Part shown: in pieces, positions 1 to 6,481 of the stretch
Position numbering within the stretch: the stretch's first letter is position 1
How the letters are laid out: every line of letters begins with the position of its first letter
Virus record (IMG/VR): IMGVR_UViG_3300025316_000027
Coordinates: 1 to 44,892 of that record
Reading direction: 5' to 3' (one strand)
Source of the DNA: a virus
DNA length: 44,892 nt
Notes under the pieces: generated by a model
Told to the model about the DNA's origin: nothing
Databases searched by the model: none
The model's input: the letters and a program-made list of their open reading frames with translations, nothing else
Program-made: the position numbers and the translations under genes

Positions 1-116
1 AGTATGATACGGGAATAAGAAGAATGAGGGGTAATTGACGCTTTTTAGTTCGGTCATATGCTATATACCTGCTATGCTATATTTTCCGGACGCAGCGCCC
101 AGGATCACAGGGCTTC

Positions 117-539
117 ATGCTAGAAAATTGTGGCCACTGGAAAATCGGCACCAAATTCCACCGGTTCAAGACTGGCGCTAATACCATAATTACCATAGAT
201 ATGGTTGAGCTGGTTACCTGGCAAGATGGAATTGTATATTATGACGAAATCATTATACCAGGTAAAAGCCCATATTTCTTAATCAGTGGGATGGGGTGGG
301 ACAACTGGGGAGAGGAGTGGGAGAAAACTAGGTATTCCATTTTGACTGACTTAGAGGGTTACTTAACTGTATACTATGGCGGCGTTGGAAGCAGGCCAAC
401 CGATAAGCCTAATGTATTCGACGCGATCCCAGTCACCTTAAAAGATTGCCTCGGCCATGTGATGTATGAAACGGATCGGACTCGCATTATCGACGCGATT
501 CTGGAGTGGACTGCGAAACTGAGGGGCAATTGCTCGTGA
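117..539 (+). CDS. Hypothetical protein, 140 aa
   Basis: I do not recognise this protein. It is a soluble, mildly acidic protein rich in aromatic residues (Trp, Tyr), with no membrane segment, no signal peptide and no cysteine cluster. It starts at an ATG with only a weak purine stretch upstream and ends 39 bases before the next gene. It opens a run of five close or overlapping + strand genes, so it is probably co-transcribed with them as an accessory phage gene. The first 116 bases of the window hold no gene that I can see. Confidence 0.6.
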   Translation: MLENCGHWKIGTKFHRFKTGANTIITIDMVELVTWQDGIVYYDEIIIPGKSPYFLISGMGWDNWGEEWEKTRYSILTDLEGYLTVYYGGVGSRPTDKPNVFDAIPVTLKDCLGHVMYETDRTRIIDAILEWTAKLRGNCS

Positions 540-578
540 CGCGGCGGCGCGGCACCCCAGAGCGAAAGGCGGCGCGCT

Positions 579-806
579 GTGGAAGCTAGACAGTTCTACG
601 AAGAAACCATACTCAATAGAACCAACGCCGAGGGCGAAACCCTCTTCGACACGGTACATCGCATATACCCAGAATACAACACCCACCAGGCACCACAAGC
701 CACCGACTACATGATCCACATGCTCGCAGCCGAATTCGGGGAGCAACCCTACTGGTCCGAGATCGAAGATGAACTTTACGAAATGATTATCGCAGGACTC
801 ACATGA
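579..806 (+). CDS. Small acidic hypothetical protein, 75 aa (GTG start)
   Basis: The protein is unrecognised. It is strongly acidic and predicted helical, beginning MEARQFYEET. The start is GTG, preceded by an AAAGG purine tract, and lies in the short GC-rich spacer after the first gene. Its stop overlaps the ATG of the next gene as ATGA, which implies translational coupling and supports this being a real gene. Confidence 0.6.
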   Translation: MEARQFYEETILNRTNAEGETLFDTVHRIYPEYNTHQAPQATDYMIHMLAAEFGEQPYWSEIEDELYEMIIAGLT

Positions 807-1201
807 AAACCGCGAAGCCCGTGACCGGATACAAAATCACCAAACGCTGCGAATGCTGCGCCCCCAAGGGCAAACCCCGAACGCAGAAATGCATGTGCAG
901 CGACGGGGTCATGAGGCGCAAAACAGCCCCCATCGGTAAAATCCTCACTTACGAAGGCAATCTCGTCGACTGCCCCTACTGCGACGAGACCGGCAAACGG
1001 CACCTCAGCGCACCCCACCCCTCCCACAAAATGAGCAAGCGGAGAACTGAAATCCGCTGCCCCGGCAGCACCGAACGCTTCTACTCCGTCCGTCACTGTA
1101 TTAAATGCGGCAGAGAAGAACTCGAACACGCCGCCGGCCACTTCCTCAATGGGCTAGATTTCCCTTGCAAGGGCATCAAAGATGCGAACCAAGAAGACTA
1201 G
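803..1201 (+). CDS. Cysteine-rich, putative zinc-binding protein, 132 aa
   Basis: This is a basic protein with three cysteine groups: CECC...CMC near residues 16-31, CPYC near residue 58, and CIKCG near residue 102 followed by a late Cys and His. Such spacing fits two or three small zinc ribbons, used in phages for nucleic-acid or protein contacts. It starts at an ATGA overlap with the upstream gene and overlaps the next gene by 20 bases. Third positions are strongly C-rich. The specific function is unknown. Confidence 0.65.
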   Translation: MKTAKPVTGYKITKRCECCAPKGKPRTQKCMCSDGVMRRKTAPIGKILTYEGNLVDCPYCDETGKRHLSAPHPSHKMSKRRTEIRCPGSTERFYSVRHCIKCGREELEHAAGHFLNGLDFPCKGIKDANQED

Positions 1202-1451
1202 AGCAATTCTCGCCCGCCTCGCCAAAAGAATGAAAGGCCACAACCACTGCGCCAACATTCTGGACGACGCCTTCACCGAAGAGGTTCAGTCCAAGGCCAC
1301 CGAATTTATCTCTGAGCGAGACTATCGTGCTCTGATTGAGGTCATGGAATCTGGGGAGGACGAGGACGCCCTGGCCGAGGCTACGGACATAGTGATCGAC
1401 AGTTTCCTACGATATCTGGGGTACACCAAAGCACGGAAGCTGCGAAAGTAA
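1182..1451 (+). CDS. Hypothetical protein, 89 aa
   Basis: A small protein with a basic N-terminus (many Lys and Arg in the first 25 residues) and a very acidic, probably helical C-terminal half. I recognise no family. It begins inside the end of the zinc-binding gene and ends in a TAATG overlap with the following gene, so it belongs to the same translationally coupled run. Confidence 0.6.
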   Translation: MRTKKTRAILARLAKRMKGHNHCANILDDAFTEEVQSKATEFISERDYRALIEVMESGEDEDALAEATDIVIDSFLRYLGYTKARKLRK

Positions 1452-1921
1452 TGCCCCTATCAGAAGCGAAAATGCCAGCAACAACGGTCAGAGCACTAGA
1501 AGAGCTGCGCAGTGGGAGACACGCCTTCATTAAATGGCATCTCCCGCTTCCAATCCCTAGCAGCTTCGTCCTCCATGGCTACAATGGAATACTCGGATTA
1601 TTCAATTACAGAATTACAAGGATAAAGCTGGATAATATCGACGAGGTCGAACTATGCAGCTTCAAGAGAATAGGCAGAAAACGGGGGCGTCACATCTTAG
1701 TAAGCTCTGAAAACCCAACATCTAAGCCGATGCTGGCAGTGAATGTCACATTTGATGTTCACAATTATGGTCATTATGACGGCGACATCCTACTGCTAAG
1801 GAACTGCTGGAGATATGGGGTATTGGACACTTCCTTGCTAAGCCCTAAGTTCGCCGGTGTGTACCTCAACTGGGCTGATCTCAAAACTATTCGGAGGGAA
1901 GTGATGGGCGTACTTTTCTAG
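1451..1921 (+). CDS. Hypothetical protein, 156 aa
   Basis: Unrecognised soluble protein with alternating hydrophobic residues suggesting a mostly beta fold and no cysteine cluster. The ATG overlaps the previous stop (TAATG). It is followed by two decayed homing endonuclease fragments rather than a gene, so the operon seems to have been invaded immediately downstream. Confidence 0.6.
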   Translation: MPLSEAKMPATTVRALEELRSGRHAFIKWHLPLPIPSSFVLHGYNGILGLFNYRITRIKLDNIDEVELCSFKRIGRKRGRHILVSSENPTSKPMLAVNVTFDVHNYGHYDGDILLLRNCWRYGVLDTSLLSPKFAGVYLNWADLKTIRREVMGVLF

Positions 1922-2049
1922 CGTCGTCTCGCACTTTCTTCGTCCTATCCGGGTACAGCTTAATCCATCCCTGCTCAATTGCCGTCCTGCGTCTATGGCA
2001 ATTGGCGCATCTAATCTCACACTTTTCTAATTCATTCAATATGCCATTC
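1887..2049 (-). pseudogene. Relic of an HNH homing endonuclease (C-terminal end only)
   Basis: The - strand frame encodes an element like LEKCEIRCANCHRRRT, which is the last part of an HNH nuclease domain. It closely parallels IIKCDLVCANCHRVRT at the end of the intact double-HNH protein at 10342-11253. The first His-Asn half of the domain is missing, and upstream of about 2050 the sequence changes into another relic on the opposite strand. I read it as a truncated, dead homing endonuclease. Confidence 0.6.
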
Positions 2050-2336
2050 CATGTAGACAATTCTATAAAATAGATGATAGAATAACAATTCGCTGCCGGT
2101 CGCATGCGCTAGTTGGCCCTACGTTAGCTGAAGTTGAAAAGTATTGGATGCAGAAATTGGGATTAAGCGCACACAATCTACGAAAGGGTAGCATAGAAAC
2201 CAGACCGCCAAAACCAACCGCAAATTACTCAACAGGCCTTTGTTATCTTAGGCTAAACGATTGCGAAATTACTCAACGAATATTTGGCGCAATCGGGGCA
2301 TACGCTGGAATTGATTCATCAAAATGGATTGGCTAA
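2043..2336 (+). pseudogene. Relic of a LAGLIDADG-type homing endonuclease (C-terminal end)
   Basis: The + frame contains KYWMQKLGL, a basic stretch, then YLRLNDCEITQRIFGAI. This aligns by eye with KYWSEQLHL...HLRFSDWRLKQKLMAWI at the C-terminus of the intact endonuclease at 19198-19839. The N-terminal helix-turn-helix and the LAGLIDADG-like motif are absent and no plausible start codon exists. It ends just before the next gene. Confidence 0.55.
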
Positions 2337-2346
2337 AAGACGCGTT

Positions 2347-2766
2347 ATGATACATCATTTCGCTGACAACTACACCCAATGGTTTAACAGCTACGAACTC
2401 GTGGACATGGTCCAAGTAAATGATGGCCACATCGTAACGGCCCAGAAGCCAATCTTTGACGAAAATGTAATCAACATGGCCGCCCTCAGACCCACCATTG
2501 GGTTCCTCTTCGACTACTGGGGCATGAGCCTAAACTACTACGGCCAAATTGTCACCGATGGCGTCCTCTACGCCTACATCAAAGGATCCACCGGCCCCGA
2601 AGAACACCCCTACGCCAAAGGCCAATGGCCGGTAACGCACACGCCAAGAGTGCAAGAAATCACTGGTGACATGCTCGAAGCATACCCCCTAAACCTCTAC
2701 GTAAGAAGCATGCTTCGAGCATCCATTAGGAGGTACATTGAAGGTCTGGAAGCGTGGCCAATCTAA
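2347..2766 (+). CDS. Hypothetical protein, 139 aa
   Basis: Unrecognised soluble protein, rich in Tyr, Trp and Asn. I chose the ATG at 2347; an in-frame TTG at 2284 lies inside the endonuclease relic and is less likely. No good ribosome-binding site is visible, perhaps because the insertion upstream removed it. The end overlaps the next zinc-ribbon gene by 13 bases. Confidence 0.55.
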   Translation: MIHHFADNYTQWFNSYELVDMVQVNDGHIVTAQKPIFDENVINMAALRPTIGFLFDYWGMSLNYYGQIVTDGVLYAYIKGSTGPEEHPYAKGQWPVTHTPRVQEITGDMLEAYPLNLYVRSMLRASIRRYIEGLEAWPI

Positions 2767-3020
2767 TTACTGCACGAGTAAATATCCCCATGGCCACAGC
2801 CCCCACACCACTACCACTCTGCGGATACTGCCATGGTCATGGCTGGGTCCTAATCCTACGCTGGTGGCCCTACCGCAAATGCCTCCTCTGCAATGGGACC
2901 GGAAAAGCCCCACCACCCCCACCCTCGGTAGAAACCCCCAAACCCAAACCTATGATTAGAGTAATCTACCGAGGTCGTCGGACCAGTGAGGCTGACAGCG
3001 TTCCACGGAGGATGATATGA
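2754..3020 (+). CDS. Small zinc-finger protein with DnaJ-like CxxCxG motifs, 88 aa
   Basis: Two paired motifs, CGYCHGHGW (about residues 23-31) and CLLCNGTG (about residues 43-50), match the CxxCxGxG repeat of the DnaJ/HSP40 central zinc domain, although no J domain is present. Proline-rich and basic segments follow. The GTG start overlaps the previous gene; an ATG at 2790 is an alternative. A nucleic-acid or protein-binding accessory role is likely, but the substrate is unknown. Confidence 0.6.
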   Translation: MANLITARVNIPMATAPTPLPLCGYCHGHGWVLILRWWPYRKCLLCNGTGKAPPPPPSVETPKPKPMIRVIYRGRRTSEADSVPRRMI

Positions 3021-3238
3021 AACCGAAACCCAAAAAGAAGGCTTCCAAGATCATGAAATGCCGCCGCTGCAACGGCAACGCCATGCCCCACATGGCCTAC
3101 TGCCCCAAATGCATCGGCATCATCAAACGGGAAATGGCCGAGAGTGGGTACCTCACCGAAGTCCCCAAGGAACCAGTCCTGGAAGATGAAACCAAAATCG
3201 AAGAAATCGACGATTCCCACAAGGGTCGCAGATTATAA
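3017..3238 (+). CDS. Small zinc-ribbon protein, 73 aa
   Basis: A lysine-rich N-terminus is followed by CRRC (residues 15-18) and CPKC (residues 29-32), a single treble-clef or zinc-ribbon finger, then an acidic tail. A clear GGAGG sequence precedes the ATG, which overlaps the upstream stop as ATGA. Its own stop codon is the last base triplet before a tRNA-like 5' fragment. Exact function unknown. Confidence 0.65.
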   Translation: MKPKPKKKASKIMKCRRCNGNAMPHMAYCPKCIGIIKREMAESGYLTEVPKEPVLEDETKIEEIDDSHKGRRL

Positions 3239-3263
3239 GCGCCGGTAGCTCAATTGGCAGATA
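3239..3263 (+). other. Orphan tRNA 5' half (acceptor strand plus D arm)
   Basis: The sequence reads GCGCCGG, TA, GCTC, a D loop with AATTGGCAG, then stops resembling a tRNA. This is the typical first third of a tRNA, but no matching 3' half follows. The intact tRNA-Trp begins 8 bases later with its own acceptor and D arm. It looks like the leftover 5' end of a tRNA that was replaced or invaded. Confidence 0.55.
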
Positions 3264-3270
3264 ATGATAT

Positions 3271-3343
3271 ACGGTAGAAGCTGTAGCGGCACAGCACCGG
3301 TCTCCAAAACCGGCATTTGAGAGTTCGAGCCTCTCCTACCGTG
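3271..3343 (+). tRNA. tRNA-Trp (anticodon CCA)
   Basis: Cloverleaf: acceptor ACGGTAG pairs with CTACCGT (7 of 7), D stem GCTG/CAGC, anticodon stem CCGGT/ACCGG around loop CTCCAAA, and T stem GAGAG/CTCTC around TTCGAGC. CCA is not encoded at the 3' end. An orphan 5' half of another tRNA lies immediately upstream. Confidence 0.85.
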
Positions 3344-3376
3344 TTAGTCCTGCTCGGCGCGTTAGTATTTGAAAGC

Positions 3377-3622
3377 ATGAAGGCGAGACGCATGGGCATG
3401 TACATTCCAACGATGCTGGTCGTTTACCTCCTCGAAATAGTGCTCGGAGTAGTAATCACCACCAACCTGGCCAGACGCCATGGGAAACAACAAGGTCAAT
3501 ACGACATGGTCTCTCCCATCCTCGGCTGCGGGATAATCGTCATTGGTGCACTGCTAACAGCTGTAGTGGTACTAGTAACCATATTGCTCTCGGTGCTAAA
3601 TCACGTAGGAAGCTGGACATGA
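3377..3622 (+). CDS. Small membrane protein with two predicted transmembrane segments, 81 aa
   Basis: Two hydrophobic stretches (about residues 10-33 and 46-72) are separated by a basic loop, giving a hairpin inner-membrane topology. The family is unknown; a holin-like or other membrane accessory role is possible but unsupported. I chose ATG 3377. The frame is open further upstream, but a start there (GTG 3341) would sit in the tRNA-Trp 3' end. The stop overlaps the next ATG (ATGA). Confidence 0.55.
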   Translation: MKARRMGMYIPTMLVVYLLEIVLGVVITTNLARRHGKQQGQYDMVSPILGCGIIVIGALLTAVVVLVTILLSVLNHVGSWT

Positions 3623-3786
3623 TCTGTGATTATTGCGGCAAAAACAGAATTGATGAACACGGCCTTAGTCAGCCATGCATGAAAGTGGTCTCTGCCGGCC
3701 ATTTGAAACCCAAGAATTGGTGCGGATGCGAGCGGGGACGCGAAACACTACGGCAGAAATTGGCTCGTTGGTTCAAGGGCGGTTAG
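3619..3786 (+). CDS. Very small zinc-ribbon protein, 55 aa
   Basis: The protein begins MICDYCGKN and later carries an isolated Cys and a WCGC pair, so CxxC...C...CxC could bind one zinc ion. The C-terminus is basic and helical. It starts at an ATGA overlap with the membrane protein gene, good evidence of coupled translation. A 13-bp inverted repeat begins six bases after its stop. Confidence 0.6.
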   Translation: MICDYCGKNRIDEHGLSQPCMKVVSAGHLKPKNWCGCERGRETLRQKLARWFKGG

Positions 3787-3791
3787 CAGTC

Positions 3792-3837
3792 GAACCATCT
3801 CCAACCAAACATAATCTAATGGCTTTGGAGATGGTTC
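3792..3837 (+). promoter_or_regulatory. 13-bp hairpin that would sequester the ribosome-binding site of the downstream endonuclease
   Basis: GAACCATCTCCAA (3792-3804) is perfectly complementary to TTGGAGATGGTTC (3825-3837), with a 20-nt loop. The GGAG at 3827-3830, 8 nt before the ATG at 3839, is inside the 3' arm, so read-through mRNA would hide it. T4 homing endonucleases such as I-TevI are silenced by this arrangement. Confidence 0.7.
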
Positions 3838-3838
3838 T

Positions 3839-4813
3839 ATGAGCGAGATGGATGATAAAATAATTGAGTTGTATGACGGCGGCCTGACTTATAAAGAAGT
3901 GTCATTAAAGACCGGCGCTAGTAATGCCAGAATATCTAAATTGGTAAAAGGCCATCGATCACAATCAGATGCTGGGAGATTGACGGTCTCCAAGGGCATA
4001 TGCAAAGTCGCAAATATGACATCGGAGCAATGCAGCGCGAACGCAATTAAATCGGCGATATCAAGCAGGAAATTTTGGACAAAACCAGAGCGAATGTTCA
4101 GAATATTACTGAATGAATGCGGCGTCGGCGTCAAGTTTCCGCCCGGCATGCATGAGATAATCAAACAAAGCGATGATGTCAATGCGGATATATTTTACCA
4201 ATACCCAATCCAAAGGTATTTATGCGACTTCGTTGACCTCACGCATAAAACCATATTTAGGATAAATGGTGACTACTGGCACGCCAACCCACTGCTTTAT
4301 CCAAATCAAGATGACCTAACGAAACCACAAAAACACAATAGGATTCAAGATCGAAATGCTAAAATTTACTTCGAGAAGCATGGGTGGATAATAATTGACA
4401 TATGGGAGAGTGAAATCGCATGGGACCAAGACAAAGTGAAACACATAATCCGGGCGGCTAGGGAAGCGGCTAACCCGACTGGCCTACATCCAGTAGATCC
4501 CCGGTTCGAATCCGGGGCCGCCCAATGGCAAGATAGGCTGAAAAAATTGTGGTTCAGGCAACCAAAAACAAAGACAAGAACCAATTTTGGGCACGGCATG
4601 TGTAAATGCGGAAAGCAATTCGAGTTTCAGAACCAGAGGGAAGCAGCAAGGAAAAAGTACTGCAGCGTAGTATGCTCTGCATTCTATAAGCGGAAAACGA
4701 AATGGCCAAGCAATTTGGCCGAGCTGGTTGCGCAGAGCTCAATGAGAGCAATTGGTATCTTATTGGGGGTGACAGACAAGGCCGTCAAGAAACACCTGAA
4801 GACTAAGGCCTAG
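3839..4813 (+). CDS. Vsr-like homing endonuclease with helix-turn-helix ends, 324 aa, containing a tRNA gene
   Basis: The N-terminus is a helix-turn-helix (about residues 7-38). Residues about 115-205 form a Vsr/very-short-patch-like nuclease: CDFVD, a GDYWHANP motif, then an RIQDRNAKIYFEKHGW helix and a WESE ending, as in the Vsr/EDxHD fold used by some phage homing enzymes. The C-terminus has a CKCG...C...C zinc knuckle and a second helix-turn-helix that closely resembles the C-terminus of the HNH enzyme at 14239-14976. Between the nuclease and the C-terminal module the frame passes, sense and in frame, through a complete tRNA gene (4452-4524). The ribosome-binding site is in a strong hairpin. 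Fold assignment is by motif only. Confidence 0.75.
   Translation: MSEMDDKIIELYDGGLTYKEVSLKTGASNARISKLVKGHRSQSDAGRLTVSKGICKVANMTSEQCSANAIKSAISSRKFWTKPERMFRILLNECGVGVKFPPGMHEIIKQSDDVNADIFYQYPIQRYLCDFVDLTHKTIFRINGDYWHANPLLYPNQDDLTKPQKHNRIQDRNAKIYFEKHGWIIIDIWESEIAWDQDKVKHIIRAAREAANPTGLHPVDPRFESGAAQWQDRLKKLWFRQPKTKTRTNFGHGMCKCGKQFEFQNQREAARKKYCSVVCSAFYKRKTKWPSNLAELVAQSSMRAIGILLGVTDKAVKKHLKTKA
4452..4524 (+). tRNA. tRNA-Val-like (anticodon TAC), embedded in the endonuclease frame
   Basis: Acceptor GGGCGGC/GCCGCCC, a 3-bp D stem GGG/CCC with GG in the loop, anticodon stem ACTGG/CCAGT around CCTACAT, T stem CCCGG/CCGGG around TTCGAAT, discriminator A. Position 33 is C instead of the near-universal T. 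The entire gene lies within codons of the 3839-4813 frame on the same strand. Confidence 0.75.
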
Positions 4814-4819
4814 ATCATT

Positions 4820-5263
4820 ATGGAACGAAGACAGATGGCATGGATTAGAAGCGGCAACCCCGTCCAGATGTTCACCGAGATGGTCAGCATCGTACGCGAA
4901 GGAATCATAGATGGTGAGGTAACTAATGCCTCCATCGTCAAGGTCCTAACCCCCATCGACCCCAACGACCCACGCCAACGCCACAATCAGAAAGCCGTCC
5001 TCCTCACCGACGAGACCAGCGATCGCCCCGGAAACCAGATCTGGTTATACCTGGAGGTGCAGTTCAAAGATGGAGGCACTTTTGGATGCCTCACTAAGGA
5101 TGGAGAGCGCTACTCAATGAACGCCGAGACCTCCATGATCGGTGGTGTCGGTGGTGAGGGCGAAGGCTGGACTTTACATAGTCCTACTGATCCCATGCAG
5201 TTCAGCCACCGGGTTGTTCAGCAGATTAAAGAATTCATTGGGAAGTTTTTGGAGAAGCAGTGA
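4820..5263 (+). CDS. Hypothetical protein, 147 aa
   Basis: Unrecognised soluble protein. The middle looks like beta-strands (residues about 50-100) and the end is an amphipathic helix. There are no cysteine motifs and no membrane segments. It starts 6 bases after the endonuclease stop, which suggests the endonuclease was inserted directly in front of it. The final codons overlap a GTG start of the next frame (GTGA). Confidence 0.55.
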   Translation: MERRQMAWIRSGNPVQMFTEMVSIVREGIIDGEVTNASIVKVLTPIDPNDPRQRHNQKAVLLTDETSDRPGNQIWLYLEVQFKDGGTFGCLTKDGERYSMNAETSMIGGVGGEGEGWTLHSPTDPMQFSHRVVQQIKEFIGKFLEKQ

Positions 5264-5661
5264 AGCTGGACGATCTGAAATGCGAAGTGTGCGGAAAGAA
5301 GGGAGTAGCCACTTGGTCAGCCACAGAGGGAGCCCGCTGTCAGGAACACAGCGGGTACGTGGAGAAACACAAAAATACCCCGGCAGGTGAGGCCACGAGT
5401 GCCAACTCGTGCACCGCCGGGGACCACCTGGGCGAGGACCATTTAGCAGGTCGCCGGGTTTGGGACCCGGAGATTCGTGTGGGTGCGAACCCCACCGCCC
5501 AGATTTACCGGCACGATTGTGGTAGCAGTTCAAAGCGGTGCATAGTACTTGGAATCCCAATGAAGAAGGGACTATTTCACCATATAACCCAGGGTGTAGC
5601 TCAGAGGCAGAGCGCTCGGTCCGGAACCGAGAGGCCGGGATCTCAAAATTCCCCACCCTGA
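5260..5661 (+). CDS. Small zinc-binding protein whose frame runs on through two tRNA genes
   Basis: The first 40 residues (CEVCGKKG...CQEH) look like a genuine zinc ribbon and the GTG start is coupled to the upstream gene. The frame then has no stop through a hairpin, a complete tRNA-Pro and a second tRNA, finally ending on a TGA formed by the last bases of that tRNA. The C-terminal two thirds is therefore tRNA sequence read as protein. Either the original stop was lost when tRNAs arrived or the product is a meaningless extension. Only the N-terminal part is convincing. Confidence 0.4.
   Translation: MKLDDLKCEVCGKKGVATWSATEGARCQEHSGYVEKHKNTPAGEATSANSCTAGDHLGEDHLAGRRVWDPEIRVGANPTAQIYRHDCGSSSKRCIVLGIPMKKGLFHHITQGVAQRQSARSGTERPGSQNSPP
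5378..5422 (+). other. Strong composite hairpin just upstream of tRNA-Pro
   Basis: CCCCGGC (5378-5384) pairs with GCCGGGG (5416-5422). Inside, GGTG can pair with CACC, and CACGAG/CTCGTG forms an apical 6-bp hairpin with a 6-nt loop. No T-tract follows, so it is not a classical terminator. It may be a leader or processing element for the tRNA-Pro transcript, or a small structured RNA. Confidence 0.45.
5428..5503 (+). tRNA. tRNA-Pro (anticodon TGG)
   Basis: Acceptor CTGGGCG/CGCCCAG (7 of 7), D stem GACC/GGTC, anticodon stem CCGGG/CCCGG around TTTGGGA, T stem GTGGG/CCCAC around TGCGAAC. The D loop lacks an obvious GG. It lies inside the open frame of the preceding zinc-ribbon gene. Confidence 0.8.
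5590..5661 (+). tRNA. Degenerate tRNA, anticodon loop TCCGGAA (CGG by numbering; possibly a decayed Arg CCG)
   Basis: Acceptor CAGGGTG/CACCCTG and D arm GCTC/GAGC are perfect, and the anticodon stem is CTCGG/CCGAG. The loop has C at position 33, and the T arm is damaged: the T53-T61 pair is mismatched and the loop reads CTCAAAA instead of TTCRANN. The loop would be a normal Arg(CCG) loop if one T were restored. It may be non-functional. Confidence 0.5.
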
Positions 5662-5683
5662 ATATACTTAATCTGACCGGTAT

Positions 5684-5983
5684 TCACTTCACTTTTGCGA
5701 CTTCCGAGGTGCCATCCTCCATGGCTTTGTCGTGCTCTTTGTCTGCCTCCCCCAAGAGCGCCTCGAATTCCCCCACATGTACTTTCTCTTCCTTGGCCAC
5801 GTCCAAGAAGACCTTTTTGATCTTCTCGTTCTTGGTGCTGGCCGCCATTTGTTCATAGAGGCTAGCGGCATCCAGCTCGGCGATAATAGCTTGGCGTAGG
5901 AGAATGGCATCGCTAGACTTGGCTTCGTCGGCGACGCCTAGTAACGCCATGGTTTCGGATATTAATTTAGGATCTGGGTACAT
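5684..5983 (-). CDS. Ferritin-like (rubrerythrin-type) small protein, 99 aa
   Basis: Residues 24-78 form a two-helix half-ferritin: AELDAASLYEQMA (E36, E44) followed by a second helix with KEEKVHVGEFEALL (E65, E66, H69, E72). The E...ExxH pattern is the di-iron ligand set of ferritin-like and encapsulated-ferritin-like proteins. At 99 residues it would have to dimerise to complete the four-helix bundle. Small ferritin-like proteins occur in structural regions of some large phages, and this one opens the - strand structural cluster. Iron binding is inferred, not shown. A GAGG lies upstream of the ATG. Confidence 0.65.
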   Translation of the reverse strand: MYPDPKLISETMALLGVADEAKSSDAILLRQAIIAELDAASLYEQMAASTKNEKIKKVFLDVAKEEKVHVGEFEALLGEADKEHDKAMEDGTSEVAKVK

Positions 5984-6024
5984 ATGGCACCTCTATTAAA
6001 GGTTTGCCTGGTGCCATGCGGGAC

Positions 6025-6453
6025 TTAGGCCAGCGGTACTGGATCGTTAAACAAGGCCAGGTAGGCCGGATTGTCAACCTGGGCTGCGGAGCCATCCGGC
6101 TTAGCTACTGCCACCTTGGCAGGAACAACCGATAGCAACAGCTGTTTAGTGCCAGTAAGATACGCCTTTAAGCCATCATAGGCTAGCTTCTTAGCATCTT
6201 CAATGCCGCCCTGGAGTACACCAGAGCCGTTATCAACACCATCGCGAAGTTGAGCCAGAGTGGGGGCATTGCCAGTAGTCAGAAGTGTTGGGCCAAAGAC
6301 TACTTCACGCAGTCTAGTATAAATAGCCATCAGCTGCTGTGTTGCCCCAACTGAAAGAGTTTCTAGATTGATGTCGGCAAACTGTACAACCTGGAGCACA
6401 GTCTTGCCTGTCATGTCTACGCCGCAAAGAGTGGTTACTGGTCTGGTCGCCAT
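6025..6453 (-). CDS. Hypothetical phage protein, 142 aa
   Basis: Unrecognised; helical, Ala/Leu/Val-rich, no membrane segment. It has a good TAGGAG ribosome-binding site and an AT-rich TCAAAAATAC element about 20 bases before it. It sits between the ferritin-like gene and the fibre-associated genes on the same strand, so a virion or tail-fibre accessory role is plausible but not demonstrated. Confidence 0.55.
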   Translation of the reverse strand: MATRPVTTLCGVDMTGKTVLQVVQFADINLETLSVGATQQLMAIYTRLREVVFGPTLLTTGNAPTLAQLRDGVDNGSGVLQGGIEDAKKLAYDGLKAYLTGTKQLLLSVVPAKVAVAKPDGSAAQVDNPAYLALFNDPVPLA

Positions 6454-6481
6454 TGAATAGCTCCTAAAAGAGTATTTTTGA

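Noticed and set aside
2148-2336. Independent 62-codon + strand gene
   Set aside because: No ribosome-binding site and the sequence matches the C-terminus of the 19198 endonuclease; better read as a relic.
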